Origin: an uncultured Alphaproteobacteria bacterium
GTDB lineage: Bacteria; Pseudomonadota; Alphaproteobacteria; RF32; CAG-239
Length of the DNA: 64,000 nt
Direction: 5' to 3'
NCBI GenBank assembly: GCA_944393175.1
Contig: CALXZH010000029.1
Location: forward strand, 1 to 64,000
Each line of letters starts with the position of its first letter. The stretch's first letter is position 1. A program made the translations under genes and the position numbers. Under the pieces are notes generated by a model. That model did not search any database, had not been told where the DNA came from, and worked only from the letters and a program-made list of their open reading frames with translations. Positions 9,048 through 19,008 of this stretch are shown here, piece by piece.

Positions 9048-9683
9048 TTATCTGCTTTTGCTTAAAGTGTGAGGAGAAGAGGGGGTGAGGATATTTTTTA
9101 TATCTTTGAGAATAGTTTCTCTTTTATAGGTGATGGTGTGGATGCCTAGCATTGCGGCGGCAGAGGTGTTTTTTGCTTTATCGTCAACAAAAATCAATTC
9201 ATTAAATTCGCAATCTAATTTGTCTTTTACGGTTTGGTAGATTTTAGGGTCAGGTTTTAGAAGCCCTAGCTCAAAAGAGCAAAAACGATGTTGGGGTTTG
9301 ATGATTTGATTGATTTTTTCATCTTCGCCCAAAACGGGGAGGGCGTTTGATAAAATACAGTTTTCAATTCCTTGAGCGGAGAGAAAATTTTGCGCTTGTC
9401 TGGTTTCTGAGAAATATTCAATAATGCCTTGGTGAAAGGCTTTATTGATTTCGGGGCAATATTTTTTATCATACAAAACGCCATAAAAGTCGCAAAGCTG
9501 TTGGCATAGTTGCTCGAAAGGAACTAGGCCTTTCATATAGTCATTGTAATTAAATTTTCCTTGGCGGGTTTCAAAAATGGTTTGGTCTTGGGTATGGGTT
9601 TTGCACCATTGGTGAAGAGGCTCAAGGCTGTATTGGTAAATGACATTGCCAACGTCCCAGATACAATATTTGATTTTGTTCAT
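9048..9683 (-). CDS. HAD-superfamily hydrolase (subfamily IA, YihX-like)
   Basis: 211 aa. Motif I is WDVGNVIY with nucleophile Asp10, the DxGNV variant seen in YihX-type sugar phosphatases rather than DxDGT. Motif II is ILSNAL, and motifs III/IV are GLLKPDPKIY and LIFVDDKAKN. A helical cap lies between motifs I and II. GGAGCGAAG stands directly before the ATG. The likely reaction is hydrolysis of a small phosphorylated metabolite, with the substrate unknown. Confidence 0.88.
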   Translation of the reverse strand: MNKIKYCIWDVGNVIYQYSLEPLHQWCKTHTQDQTIFETRQGKFNYNDYMKGLVPFEQLCQQLCDFYGVLYDKKYCPEINKAFHQGIIEYFSETRQAQNFLSAQGIENCILSNALPVLGEDEKINQIIKPQHRFCSFELGLLKPDPKIYQTVKDKLDCEFNELIFVDDKAKNTSAAAMLGIHTITYKRETILKDIKNILTPSSPHTLSKSR

Positions 9684-9730
9684 CTTCGCTCCTTTTTTTC
9701 AGGCTAACAAAGAAACGCCTGATTGGCAAT

Positions 9731-9765
9731 AAAAAAACCTTCCCGATGAGGGGAAGGTTTTTTTT
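9731..9765 (-). terminator. Terminator of tolB
   Basis: AACCTTCCC and GGGAAGGTT pair, with A-run and T-run flanks. It lies six bases past the tolB stop on the minus strand. Confidence 0.85.
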
Positions 9766-9770
9766 GTTTT

Positions 9771-11075
9771 TTAAGGCAGAAGCGGCGACCATGCCGGGTC
9801 GGAGCCTTCGCCAGGGGTGACTATCATTCGCTCGTTGTAACCGGTGAGGTCGATTGAATATAATCTGACCGGAGAAGCGGTGCTGTTATCCTGACGGAAG
9901 TACATTAAGACACGGCCGTTCGGTGACCAGGTCGGACCTTCAACCAAGAAGCCACTGGCCAGCAAGCGTTCGCCGGTGCCGTCCGGATACATAACGCCAA
10001 TGTAGAATTGTCCGCCTGCCATTTTGGTAAAGGCAATGTAGTCGCCACGCGGAGACCAAACCGGTGTTGCATAGCGGCCGGAGCCAAAGCTGATACGGTG
10101 GACATCACTGCCGTCGGCATTCATGATATAAAGTTGTTGGTTGCCGCCACGGTCAGAGTTGAAGACGATTTGTGAGCCGTCCGGAGAATAACTCGGAGAG
10201 GTGTTAATTGCACCGCCGGAGGTTAATTGTTTGCTGGTACGGGTTGCCAAATCCATTTCATAAATATCACTCTTACCGCGAGAAGCATAGCTCAAGATAA
10301 CCTTTTTGCTATCAGGTGAAAAGCGCGGTGCAAAGGTCATGCCCGGGAAGTTGCCAAGCAGTTCTTGACGGCCGGTTTCAATGTCCAAAATATAAACCCG
10401 CGGCGTGTCACCGGCATAGGACATATAGGCTACTTTTTGCAAGTTGGGAGAAAAACGAGGTGTCAAAACCATTGATGCACCCGAGGTCAAAAACTTGTGG
10501 TTTTCTCCATCTTGGTCCATAATGGCCAGACGTTTGGTGCGTTTGGTTTTGGGGCCGGTTTCCGAAACATAAACAATACGGGTGTCAAAGTAGCCTTGTT
10601 CGCCGGTGAGGCGTTCATAAATCGCATCGGCTATCACGTGGGCAACTCTTCTCCAGTTGTCTTTGGTGGTGGTGAAGGATTGTCCTTTCATTTGATTTTG
10701 GGCATAAATATCCCATAAGCGAAACTCAATCCGCAGATGATTGCTGTCAACTTCCGTAATGGCACTTTGCACCAGAGCATGCGCGTTAATGGCTTTCCAA
10801 TCCACAAAATTGGGTTGCTCATTAATAGAGGTTAGTTCTTGGATATAGCTGTTCTCGGGGATGATTCTGAATAAGCCGGAACGCTCTAAGTCGGCAATGA
10901 CGACATCTCTTATTTTGTTGCCGGTTTGGCCTAAGAAGAATCCTTCATGAATCATCTCAGGAAAAGCAATCGGTAAGGGGTCGCGCATGGCGCCGTTGAC
11001 GTCAATTTGCAATTCGGCACGTGCCGGAAGAGCTATCAAGCTCAACATCAAAACAAATAAGTATTTTATTTTCAT
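9771..11075 (-). CDS. tolB: Tol-Pal system periplasmic protein TolB
   Basis: 434 aa with a signal peptide (1-20, ending LPARAEL). The N-terminal D1 domain is followed by a six-bladed beta-propeller with the repeated pattern PxxSPDGxxIxFxSxRxGxxxIYxMD, for example [20 protein letters not shown]. TolB binds Pal and TolA and helps constrict the outer membrane during division. The rest of the tol-pal cluster is not here, so the system is split in this genome. Confidence 0.95.
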   Translation of the reverse strand: MKIKYLFVLMLSLIALPARAELQIDVNGAMRDPLPIAFPEMIHEGFFLGQTGNKIRDVVIADLERSGLFRIIPENSYIQELTSINEQPNFVDWKAINAHALVQSAITEVDSNHLRIEFRLWDIYAQNQMKGQSFTTTKDNWRRVAHVIADAIYERLTGEQGYFDTRIVYVSETGPKTKRTKRLAIMDQDGENHKFLTSGASMVLTPRFSPNLQKVAYMSYAGDTPRVYILDIETGRQELLGNFPGMTFAPRFSPDSKKVILSYASRGKSDIYEMDLATRTSKQLTSGGAINTSPSYSPDGSQIVFNSDRGGNQQLYIMNADGSDVHRISFGSGRYATPVWSPRGDYIAFTKMAGGQFYIGVMYPDGTGERLLASGFLVEGPTWSPNGRVLMYFRQDNSTASPVRLYSIDLTGYNERMIVTPGEGSDPAWSPLLP

Positions 11076-11218
11076 TTTTTATCACCGTCTTATAAGGGGA
11101 AATATTTTGCTTTTCATAATAGTATAAGAGAGTTAATAATCTCTTATCGGGGAGTTAAGTTTTTTGTAATAATTGGTTGTATAAACTTACTTAATCGGAA
11201 CTAAGGGAGATGGGATAA

Positions 11219-11677
11219 GTGAATTTAAGTGAATTTAAGGAAAAATTGCCCAAATATAAGGCCTTGATAGGCTTTGACTACGGCTCAAAACGGTTGGGTG
11301 TGGCGGTGTCTGATTTATTGTTGATGAGTGCGACGCCTTATAAGATTATTCAACGCCGAAATATTGAGGCCGATTTAGCCGAGATTAAAAAAATTATTCA
11401 AGAAAAAGAAGTTGGCGGAATCGTCTATGGTTTACCGTTGCAGATGAACGGTGAAGAAGGGCAAACCGCGCAAGAGGTCAGAAAATTTGCACAACGCTTG
11501 GCGCAAGAAATTAATCTTCCTTATTATTTTTGGGATGAAAGACTCTCTTCTGCGGCTGTGGAAAGCGTGATGATTAAAGAGGCGGATTTGTCGCGGGCAA
11601 AGCGCAAAAAATCACTCGATGCCGGCGCTGCGGCCTATATTCTTCAGGGCTGTTTGGATGCGTTGAGCCGGATTTAA
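11219..11677 (+). CDS. ruvX: Putative Holliday junction resolvase / pre-16S rRNA nuclease YqgF
   Basis: 152 aa. The RNase H-like fold motifs are present: IGFDYGSKRLGVAVSD with the first catalytic Asp, IVYGLPLQMNGEEG, WDERLSS with the catalytic Glu, and DAGAAAYILQGCLD with the last Asp. The GTG start has AAGGGAG upstream. The family processes the 5' end of 16S rRNA and was named for resolvase-like activity. Its stop codon overlaps the stop of the convergent amidase gene. Confidence 0.93.
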   Translation: MNLSEFKEKLPKYKALIGFDYGSKRLGVAVSDLLLMSATPYKIIQRRNIEADLAEIKKIIQEKEVGGIVYGLPLQMNGEEGQTAQEVRKFAQRLAQEINLPYYFWDERLSSAAVESVMIKEADLSRAKRKKSLDAGAAAYILQGCLDALSRI

Positions 11678-12420
11678 TCTGTTAGATTTTGCTCTTGGCG
11701 GTAGGTTTGATAACTATAAGAGACCGCTTTGAGGGTTTGTATGAATTTTTCTTTATCCATAAAGTCAAATTTATCGGGCAAAACATGGTCAACTAAGTGC
11801 GCTATATCCTCATCGGTTTTGACATATTGCGGGGCAAAACGGCGGCAAAAAGCATAAGCCGAGCAATAAACCATTTCAGGTGTGCGGGTGTCATAGCCGA
11901 TTGAGGCTAAGAGTTCGCTAATATCATCATTTTCAACCAATTTGGCTTGGGATGGCTTAAACCACAGGCCAATGCCTTGGGCGGATAAGTCTTTCCACGG
12001 GAAGGCTTTGCCTGGGTCAGGTTTGCGATTGGGTGCTGTGTCAGAATGCCCGACAATCATGTCTTGACGAATATTATATTTGGCAATTAATTCTTTAGAG
12101 ATTTCTATTAACGTCTTGATTTGTTTGGCTTTATAGTCCTCTTGCCCCATACTCAAATTGGAGATTTCAATGCCGATAGAGTGAGAGTTAAGGTCTGTGT
12201 CAATCCCATTCCAAAAGCCAATGCCGGCGTGGTAAGCGCGTTTGTCTTCTTCAACCACTTGGATAAGTTCGCCTTTTTCATCAATGATGTAATGACAACT
12301 TAGTTCCGATTTATCCAATATTTGCAGAATCTCTTCGCCTTTTTGAGCCGAGCAGTGAAACATCAGCATATCAATCGGGGTTTTGCGGTCGTTATAGTGC
12401 GGCAGTGGTTCTTCGAGCAT
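11674..12420 (-). CDS. N-acetylmuramoyl-L-alanine amidase (Amidase_2, AmpD-like)
   Basis: 248 aa. Zinc ligands are His22 (MFHCSA), His125 (VGHSDTAPNRKPDPG) and Asp135. The HYIID, YHAG and GIEISN motifs of the Amidase_2 fold are all present. No signal peptide is seen, so it is probably cytosolic and acts on recycled anhydro-muropeptides, as AmpD does. A C-terminal extension of about 90 residues (from FKPSQAKL) resembles a small peptidoglycan-binding domain. The ATG has AAGGAG seven bases upstream, inside the end of the preceding radical SAM gene, so translation is probably coupled. Confidence 0.88.
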   Translation of the reverse strand: MLEEPLPHYNDRKTPIDMLMFHCSAQKGEEILQILDKSELSCHYIIDEKGELIQVVEEDKRAYHAGIGFWNGIDTDLNSHSIGIEISNLSMGQEDYKAKQIKTLIEISKELIAKYNIRQDMIVGHSDTAPNRKPDPGKAFPWKDLSAQGIGLWFKPSQAKLVENDDISELLASIGYDTRTPEMVYCSAYAFCRRFAPQYVKTDEDIAHLVDHVLPDKFDFMDKEKFIQTLKAVSYSYQTYRQEQNLTD

Positions 12421-13759
12421 TGAGATACTCCTTAAGAATTTCGTTTTGACGTTTTAGGGATATTTTATGCGTTTGATGATAGTTTGTCCAGATGTAATTG
12501 CTGAAATCAAGCCAATCGGCAAAAGTTTTGAGCGGCTTGGTTTCTTCACGAAAATTACCAGCATTGTAAAAAATATCAAAATAACGGGCCAGGCGTTTGA
12601 TTTGTTGCAATTCATTATAGCTCATGGTGGCGGTTTGCATTACCTCATAGGGCGGATATTTGGAATATATCATCTTTGAGGTTTGGGAGTGCCTGTCAAT
12701 GGGCGCGCCTCTTAGGCGTTTGAGAATGCCGATTTGCACTTCCTCAGGGTGTGAGGCAAAGAGTTTATCAAAATCTTGGGCAAAAGTGGCAAAGGTTGAA
12801 AAAGGCAAACCCGCTACCAAATCAGAGTGGACGGCGGCACCGGTTTGTTCGCTGATGAATTGCAAATTCTCTAAAGTTTTCTTTTCGTCTTGACGGCGCG
12901 AAATGGCCTTAAGCGAGGGCTCAAAAAAACTTTGAACGCCGGCTTCCAAATGCAGACCGTGTGCGGGAAAGTTTTTAATCTCTTCCAACATGGCCGGGCT
13001 TAACTTGTCGGGAAAAATCTCAAAGTGCAACATCATGCCTTCTTGCCAACGAGATTTGAAAAATTCAAGAATGCGTTTAACATTGGCAAATTTGAGGTTG
13101 AAAGTGCGGTCAACAAACTTAAATTGCTTAACGCCGCGGGTGATGAGCGTATCCATCTCTTTTAAGAAATTATCCAGATTAAATTCTCTGACGCCCTTAG
13201 ACAGCGAGGAGAGGCAAAACTCACAAGTGAAAGGGCAACCGCGCGTGGCCTCAACATATATCAGGCGGTGGGCAATATCTTCATCGGAATAAAGATAATA
13301 GGGCATTTTGAGTGTGTTGAGGTCGCAGATTGGTTCTTCTAAAACTTTTTGTGGCGGCAAAATCCCTTGTTGCCAATTCTTTACAAAATGGTAGAGCGCA
13401 TATTCTCCTTCGCCTTTGATGAGATAGTCGCAATAATTTAAAAATTCATCATATTCATAAGAGACTTCAGGACCGCCTAAGAACAAAATGGTTTGCGGGC
13501 TAATGGCTTTGATGATTTCGGCAACGCGGAGCTGGTCTTCAATATTCCAGATATAGCAACTCAAGCCTATGATGTTTGCTTGTTTATTGAGGAGGGCTTC
13601 GGCAATTTCTTGCACGGTTGAATCCTTGCTAAACTCGCAAATTTCGCAATATTCTTCAAATTCATGTAGATTGGCTTTGAGGTATCTTAACCCAAAAGAG
13701 GTATGAGAATAGCGGGCGTTAATAGTGGAGAGAACAATTTTGGGTGCGGCTTGCGACAT
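12392..13759 (-). CDS. B12-binding domain radical SAM protein (DUF4080-type)
   Basis: 455 aa from the ATG at 13757-13759, five bases after the stop of the upstream J-domain gene. Residues 1-150 form a B12-binding Rossmann domain (KIVLSTINARYSHTSFGLRY, LFLGGPEVSYE). The radical SAM core has the cluster motif GCPFTCEFC, followed by LHLEAGVQSF and SDLVAGLPFST. The C-terminal 90 residues match the DUF4080 layout. The reaction is unknown; cobalamin-dependent methylation or ring chemistry is typical. The gene overlaps the amidase start by 29 bases, indicating an operon of three genes. Confidence 0.85.
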   Translation of the reverse strand: MSQAAPKIVLSTINARYSHTSFGLRYLKANLHEFEEYCEICEFSKDSTVQEIAEALLNKQANIIGLSCYIWNIEDQLRVAEIIKAISPQTILFLGGPEVSYEYDEFLNYCDYLIKGEGEYALYHFVKNWQQGILPPQKVLEEPICDLNTLKMPYYLYSDEDIAHRLIYVEATRGCPFTCEFCLSSLSKGVREFNLDNFLKEMDTLITRGVKQFKFVDRTFNLKFANVKRILEFFKSRWQEGMMLHFEIFPDKLSPAMLEEIKNFPAHGLHLEAGVQSFFEPSLKAISRRQDEKKTLENLQFISEQTGAAVHSDLVAGLPFSTFATFAQDFDKLFASHPEEVQIGILKRLRGAPIDRHSQTSKMIYSKYPPYEVMQTATMSYNELQQIKRLARYFDIFYNAGNFREETKPLKTFADWLDFSNYIWTNYHQTHKISLKRQNEILKEYLNARRTTAAL

Positions 13760-13764
13760 GTTTT

Positions 13765-14931
13765 TTATCCCGCCTGACGGCTTTTCATAATATGTTCGTA
13801 AGCGTTGTTGATTTCGGCCATTTTCAGCGTGCAATTTTCAATTTCTTGTTGAGAGGCTCCGCGGGCTTGTGCCAGGTCGGGGTGATATTGGTTGATGAGT
13901 TCTTTCCAACGACGTTTGATTTCTTTATCGCTGGCATTATAAAATACTCCCAAAACCTCATAATAATCTTGGATGGTATCGTTGCTGGGTTTGAAGATAA
14001 AACGGTCTTTGATGATGATGTAGTTGCCTTGCGGAAGCTCAATGATGTTGGCAATGTCTTCTAAAATGTCTAATTCATCGGGCAAAACTTCGCCATCAAC
14101 AACGGCAATTTTGAACAGGTTTTCAATGATGCTTTCTTTCATATCCAGATTATCGTGCGAGAGCATCTTTAATTGCTTGGCATAGGCTTGGTAGCCTTGT
14201 GTGGTTTGTTTGGCATCGTTGAAGATGCGAGCAATTTTTGGATTGCGGTCGGTGGCAAAAAGTTTTTTGAAAGTGCGGATTTCGTTTTCACTGACAACGC
14301 CGTCGGCTTTGGAGATTTTGGCGGCTAAACCGGCCATGGACTGAACAAAGGCAACGTCTTTGGCCTCTTGTGAGCGAAGAGCCAGTTTGAGCGGGTTTAT
14401 TTTTGACCAGAAGTTTAAGATCGAGCCCAGTTTTAACTTGCTTCTTAAGCCGCCTTCAAGTCTAAACGAATCGAAGAAAAAGCCTAAGATAACGCCGATA
14501 AACAACAGAACTTTGTTTTTGAGCGTGAAACCGATTAAGCCACCGGCGATTTTGCCTAAGTTTTTGTTCCAAAAGTCCTCAAAGGCATAGCGGAATTCTT
14601 TGCAATTTTTGCAACGTTTGCAATCAAATAAAAAGTGCCCGAGCAGTCCAAGTATGGCAACGCCTGCCCAACCAAAAGTGAGACCGCCTAAAACAGTTCC
14701 CCAGAGTTTGCCCAAAACTTGGTCTATCAAATAGTTATAGTAGCGATAGAGGTGAAACGGCAACATTAAACGGATGTTGTCATCAATTTGATTGAGCTTT
14801 TGTTTGAGAAAGGTTTTGACTAAGGTGCGGTCGATTAAAATATGACCTAAAAACATACCCCAAAAAAAGCCCAGAGCTCCGAAAAAGCGAAGTCCGATAA
14901 TTGCTAATGTCAGTTTGCCAAGTGGGGTCAT
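13765..14931 (-). CDS. Membrane-anchored J-domain co-chaperone, DjlA-like with TerB-type domain
   Basis: 388 aa. Residues 1-170 contain several Gly-rich hydrophobic segments (LGFFWGMFLGHILI, LFIGVILGFFF) and a CKRCKNC cysteine cluster. Residues 200-300 look like a TerB/DUF533-type helical domain (AAKISKADGVVSENEI, AVVDGEVLPDELDIL), as in DjlA. The C-terminus is a J domain with the YHPDL motif that stimulates DnaK. DjlA has one short N-terminal anchor; here the membrane part is larger and duplicated in appearance. It is the first gene of the three-gene unit. Confidence 0.82.
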   Translation of the reverse strand: MTPLGKLTLAIIGLRFFGALGFFWGMFLGHILIDRTLVKTFLKQKLNQIDDNIRLMLPFHLYRYYNYLIDQVLGKLWGTVLGGLTFGWAGVAILGLLGHFLFDCKRCKNCKEFRYAFEDFWNKNLGKIAGGLIGFTLKNKVLLFIGVILGFFFDSFRLEGGLRSKLKLGSILNFWSKINPLKLALRSQEAKDVAFVQSMAGLAAKISKADGVVSENEIRTFKKLFATDRNPKIARIFNDAKQTTQGYQAYAKQLKMLSHDNLDMKESIIENLFKIAVVDGEVLPDELDILEDIANIIELPQGNYIIIKDRFIFKPSNDTIQDYYEVLGVFYNASDKEIKRRWKELINQYHPDLAQARGASQQEIENCTLKMAEINNAYEHIMKSRQAG

Positions 14932-14994
14932 TTATTTTGCTCTGTTGTTATATCTTGGTTTAATTTATTCGATTTTTGCCAAAAAAGAAAGAGA

Positions 14995-15753
14995 TTAAAG
15001 GGTTATGGTTGATAACTGTGCCGGATAGTCTTTCGGGGTATGAATTAAGTTTTGGTGGCAGTTTCGTCGATAGCTGAAATAGTCAGTATTGCTATAAGTA
15101 TCGATGTGAGAAGCTGAAATGTTTGTGAGCCCGTAATTTTTAAGGCGAGAGATGATAAAACCCTCAATATCAAACTGAAAATGCTCATTATCAGCTTGAG
15201 GAGTGAAAAATGTGGCATAGGTTTGGTCTTGGTTGATAAACTGCAAATACATATTTTGTCGGCACTCAAAAGATTTGGTTTGCAGGCAGGGGCCGAGTGC
15301 GGCGGTGAGAGAGGATTTTTGTGCGCCATGTTGAAGCATTAAGTCCAGCGTGTTTTCCAAAATTCCGCTCAACGCTCCGCGCCAACCGGCATGAGCCGCG
15401 CCGATGACTTGATTTGCTTTATCATAAAACAAAACCGGACAGCAATCTGCCGTATATAAACTCAGCAAAATCCCTGTTTTGTTGGTAACCATGCCGTCGG
15501 CATCGGTTTGATAAATCGTGGGATTGGAGATAAAAACAGCTTTATTGCTTATGCCTTCATGAAGCAGGGCTATGTTGTCATAGTCAAGGCCGAATTGTTG
15601 GGCACTGAGCGTTAAGTTAGAGATAATGTTTTGCTTGTTATCCTGACTGGCAAAGGCTGTGTTACGGCTGGAGTAAAGACCTTGCGAAATTCCGCCTAAA
15701 CGGTCAAAAAAGCAATGTTTGTTTGCGGGGATGTTGGGCGCAAAATAGCTCAT
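14995..15753 (-). CDS. pgeF: Multicopper/laccase-domain protein PgeF (YfiH, DUF152)
   Basis: 252 aa. The family metal/active-site motifs are clear: LLHEG (His), TADCCPVLF (Cys) and GAAHAGWRGALSGIL (His), with a C-terminal DYFSYRR. Family members edit peptidoglycan precursors (E. coli YfiH) or act as purine nucleoside phosphorylase/adenosine deaminase (YlmD, FAMIN). Its start overlaps the deoB stop by four bases (ATGA), making it the last gene of the nucleoside operon. That context favours a nucleoside role here, which is inference. Confidence 0.9.
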   Translation of the reverse strand: MSYFAPNIPANKHCFFDRLGGISQGLYSSRNTAFASQDNKQNIISNLTLSAQQFGLDYDNIALLHEGISNKAVFISNPTIYQTDADGMVTNKTGILLSLYTADCCPVLFYDKANQVIGAAHAGWRGALSGILENTLDLMLQHGAQKSSLTAALGPCLQTKSFECRQNMYLQFINQDQTYATFFTPQADNEHFQFDIEGFIISRLKNYGLTNISASHIDTYSNTDYFSYRRNCHQNLIHTPKDYPAQLSTITL

Positions 15754-16943
15754 TTGAAACTTGTTCCAAAGGTAAGCGGTGCAATTTGCAAATAATCAGC
15801 CACGGTTTGTCCTAAGTCGGCGTAAGTTACTCTTTGTCCTAAATCTTGGGGGGTAATGTTTTTGCCAAAGCACAAGACAGGCACTTGCTCGCGTGTGTGG
15901 TCCGTTCCCTTAAAAATTGGGTCATTGCCATGGTCAGCGGTGATGAAGCATACGTCATCTTCCCTCAAATGAGGCAAAATATCTGGCAGGCGTGAGTCAA
16001 AATATTCCAACGCTTGAGCGTAGCCTTGAGGATTGCGGCGGTGTCCGTAGAGCATGTCAAAGTCTTCAAAATTGGTGAAAATCAGGCTATCTTCGGGGGC
16101 TTCCTGCATGGCTTTGATGGTGGCATCCCATAGGTTTGGCAGTTCAGCCGCATGGATGGGATTGGTTATGCCGCGGTGGGCAAAAATATCATTAATAGCG
16201 CCAATGGCATAGACGTGCTTTCCTTGCTCCTTTAAGCAGTCAAGCAAAGTTTTCCCGAAAGGTTGGGCGGCATAGTCTTTACGGTTGGTGGTGCGGGTGA
16301 ATTCACCGGATTTTTCGCCAACAAACGGACGGGCAATTACACGGCCGATGCGATATTCTTGAACATATTTATAGGCTATCTCACAAACTTGATACAATCT
16401 TTCAAGCCCGAAATATTTTTCGTGAGCGGCAATTTGAAAACAACTGTCAGCCGAGGTGTAGCATATCGGTTGATTTGAACGGATGTGTTCTTCACCCAGC
16501 TCTTGAATAATGACCGTTCCGGAGGCGGCAATGTTCCCTAAAATTCCGCTCAGCTTTGCCTCACGACAGATGTTGTCAATGAGAGCTTGCGGAAAAGACG
16601 GATAGTCCGGCTTGAAATGCCCCCAACCTTGCAGATTGGGAAGACCGGCCAACTCCCAATGGCCGGAAACGGTGTCTTTATCCTTGCTGATTTCTTTCAT
16701 GTGGCCATAAGCCGAAGGAAGATTGAGCCTGGCCGGAGAAGATGGTTTGAGCTCTGTTTTGAGGTTGGAGGCCGCAAAAGCTGCTTTATCCAGCCCAAGC
16801 GAGAGTAAGTTTGGAATATTGAGGTTGGGAAAAGTTTGAGCAATATGCCCAAAGGTGTTAGCTCCCTCATCGCCAAAAGATTTGGCATCAGGGGCACCGC
16901 CTATCCCAAACGAATCCATCATAAATATAAGGGCTCTGGTCAT
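15750..16943 (-). CDS. deoB: Phosphopentomutase
   Basis: 397 aa. Alkaline-phosphatase-like metalloenzyme motifs are present: MMDSFGIGGAPDA with the first metal ligand, DKDTVSGHWE carrying the phosphorylated Thr and the substrate loop, and ITADHGNDP plus GTDHTREQVPV near the C-terminus. It interconverts ribose or deoxyribose 1- and 5-phosphates, linking the phosphorylases to DeoC. AAGGAAG stands before the ATG, 12 bases after deoA. Confidence 0.96.
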   Translation of the reverse strand: MTRALIFMMDSFGIGGAPDAKSFGDEGANTFGHIAQTFPNLNIPNLLSLGLDKAAFAASNLKTELKPSSPARLNLPSAYGHMKEISKDKDTVSGHWELAGLPNLQGWGHFKPDYPSFPQALIDNICREAKLSGILGNIAASGTVIIQELGEEHIRSNQPICYTSADSCFQIAAHEKYFGLERLYQVCEIAYKYVQEYRIGRVIARPFVGEKSGEFTRTTNRKDYAAQPFGKTLLDCLKEQGKHVYAIGAINDIFAHRGITNPIHAAELPNLWDATIKAMQEAPEDSLIFTNFEDFDMLYGHRRNPQGYAQALEYFDSRLPDILPHLREDDVCFITADHGNDPIFKGTDHTREQVPVLCFGKNITPQDLGQRVTYADLGQTVADYLQIAPLTFGTSFK

Positions 16944-16955
16944 CTCTCTTCCTTC

Positions 16956-18266
16956 TTAAGCTATTTTTTCGATAATTTCGGGTGTTTTTTGCGGCGCATC
17001 AGAACTAATAAGGACAGCATTTCTTATATCTTCTGCGGCTTGTTCCCATTCATCTTGAGTTTGGGCATGAATATAAGCTAAAGGTGTGTCTTGTTCAACC
17101 TTATCACCGATTTGGCAGAAGTTGCTAAAGCCTGTGGCAAAGTCTAACTTTTGGTCACTGCGGGTGCGTCCGCCTTTGAGTTTGATTAAACTCAGTCCAA
17201 TATCACGAGTATGCATTGAGGTAACATAGCCGGTGGTGTTGGCAAATACCGGTTTGATGATGGCAGCTTGCGGCAGATAAGAATCGTATTTGTCGCAAAA
17301 GTCTTTGGGGCCGCCGAGTGAGGATACCATTTGGGCAAATTTTTCACGGGCGGCGCCTGATAGCCATGCTTTTTCAAGTTTGGTGCGGGCGGAGGAAATG
17401 TCGTGTGCCTGCTTAGCATTGACCAATAATTCGGCACAAAGCGCCAAAGTGATTTCGGCTAATCTCGGGTCGGGGTTTTGGTTTTGCAAAAATTCAACCG
17501 CTTCTTTAACTTCTAAAGCATTGCCGACCGTGTGACCCAAAACTTGATTCATATCGGTTAGGAGGGCAGAGGTTTTGGTTCCGGCGGTATTGGCAACCGA
17601 AACAATTGAACGGGCTAATTTTCTGGCATCTTCAAGATTACTCATAAAAGCACCGTTGCCGCATTTCAAATCCATTACCAGATATTCTAATCCGGCAGCT
17701 AATTTCTTGGAAAGAATCGAGGCTGTTATCAGTTCAATCGATTCAACCGTGCCGCAAACATCACGGATGGCATATATCTTCTTATCTGCCGGAGCCAGAT
17801 TTCCGGTTTGGCCGATGATGGCGCAACCGACTTCTTTGACGGTTTGGCGAAATTTGTCATTAGAAGGTGAGGTTTGATAGCCGGGGATAGAATCGAATTT
17901 ATCTAGCGTGCCGCCGGTGTGACCTAAGCCTCGGCCGGAAATCATCGGCACATAAACATCACAACAAGCAAGTAAAGGGGCTAACATCAGGCTGACTTTA
18001 TCGCCGACGCCACCGGAAGAGTGTTTGTCAACGATTGGTTTATCAAACCCCCGCCATTGCATAACATCTCCCGAATCACGCATAGCCAGTGTGAGGGCGG
18101 CGGTTTCTTCTGCATCCATATGTTGTAAGAATATGGCCATGGTGAGCGCCGCGGTTTGGGCGTCCATAATCGAGCCATCGGTAACACCTTGGATAAATTC
18201 GGAAATTTCAGATTGCTTTAACTTCTGTCCGTCGCGCTTTTTGCGGATGATTTCTTGTGGGAGCAT
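16956..18266 (-). CDS. deoA: Thymidine phosphorylase
   Basis: 436 aa. Motifs KHSSGGVGDKVSL (phosphate binding), GRGLGHTGGTLDK and the LKCGNGAF segment place it in the pyrimidine nucleoside phosphorylase family. It cleaves thymidine and deoxyuridine to the base and deoxyribose 1-phosphate. The AAGGA site for its ATG lies inside the last codons of deoC, and the start is one base past the deoC stop, so translation is coupled. Confidence 0.96.
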   Translation of the reverse strand: MLPQEIIRKKRDGQKLKQSEISEFIQGVTDGSIMDAQTAALTMAIFLQHMDAEETAALTLAMRDSGDVMQWRGFDKPIVDKHSSGGVGDKVSLMLAPLLACCDVYVPMISGRGLGHTGGTLDKFDSIPGYQTSPSNDKFRQTVKEVGCAIIGQTGNLAPADKKIYAIRDVCGTVESIELITASILSKKLAAGLEYLVMDLKCGNGAFMSNLEDARKLARSIVSVANTAGTKTSALLTDMNQVLGHTVGNALEVKEAVEFLQNQNPDPRLAEITLALCAELLVNAKQAHDISSARTKLEKAWLSGAAREKFAQMVSSLGGPKDFCDKYDSYLPQAAIIKPVFANTTGYVTSMHTRDIGLSLIKLKGGRTRSDQKLDFATGFSNFCQIGDKVEQDTPLAYIHAQTQDEWEQAAEDIRNAVLISSDAPQKTPEIIEKIA

Positions 18267-18267
18267 A

Positions 18268-19008
18268 TTAGTATCCTTGTTTTATGGTTTTGATTAAATT
18301 ATCCAGCAAAGAGCTGGCACCAATGCGGAATCTTTCGGGGGTAATCCACGGATTGCCCAAAATGGTTTGGGTTAATACCAGATATTTTTTTGCATCTTCA
18401 ATGGTTTTGATGCCGCCGCTGGCTTTGAAACCGGCTTTGCGTCTGGCTGAGGCTATCGTTTCCAAAATGGCATTGGCAGCCTCGGGAGTGGCGGAAGTTT
18501 CGGTCTTGCCGGTGGAGGTTTTAATAAAGCCAACTCCGTAATCCAGACACAAAGATGTTGCCTCCATAATTCGCTGAGCGGTCTTTAGTTCTCCGGTTTC
18601 CAAAATTATTTTAGAGGTGTGTTCACCGCATAAGTCCGTGGTGATTTTTAAGAACTCTTCGCAAACAGATGTCTTCCCCTGCAGAAAATCGTGATAGGGA
18701 AATACGGCATCTATTTCGTCAGCTCCGCTTTTTAGCGCATGCGTGATTTCTGACTTGAGCTTTTTGAAATCGTTTGAGCCCTGCGGAAAATTAACCACAG
18801 TGGCGATTTTTACAGGGGAATCTTTTAATTTCTTTTTGGCAAGAGTGATAAATTTTGGCCAAATACAAACGGCTGCAACTGTGCCGTAGGGTGTGTCTGC
18901 TTTATTGCACAGTGTTTCAACCTGATATTCGCTGTCGTGCTCGCCCAGAGAGGTTAGGTCCAGACAACTGATTAAGATTTTGGCGGCGGTTACATCATCC
19001 ATTGTCAA
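18268..19008 (-). CDS. deoC: Deoxyribose-phosphate aldolase
   Basis: 246 aa. TIM-barrel class I aldolase with the Schiff-base lysine in GVGFIKTSTGK and a second lysine in FKASGGIKT. It splits deoxyribose 5-phosphate into glyceraldehyde 3-phosphate and acetaldehyde, feeding salvaged sugar into glycolysis. Its start overlaps the pnp gene by 14 bases. Confidence 0.96.
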   Translation of the reverse strand: MTMDDVTAAKILISCLDLTSLGEHDSEYQVETLCNKADTPYGTVAAVCIWPKFITLAKKKLKDSPVKIATVVNFPQGSNDFKKLKSEITHALKSGADEIDAVFPYHDFLQGKTSVCEEFLKITTDLCGEHTSKIILETGELKTAQRIMEATSLCLDYGVGFIKTSTGKTETSATPEAANAILETIASARRKAGFKASGGIKTIEDAKKYLVLTQTILGNPWITPERFRIGASSLLDNLIKTIKQGY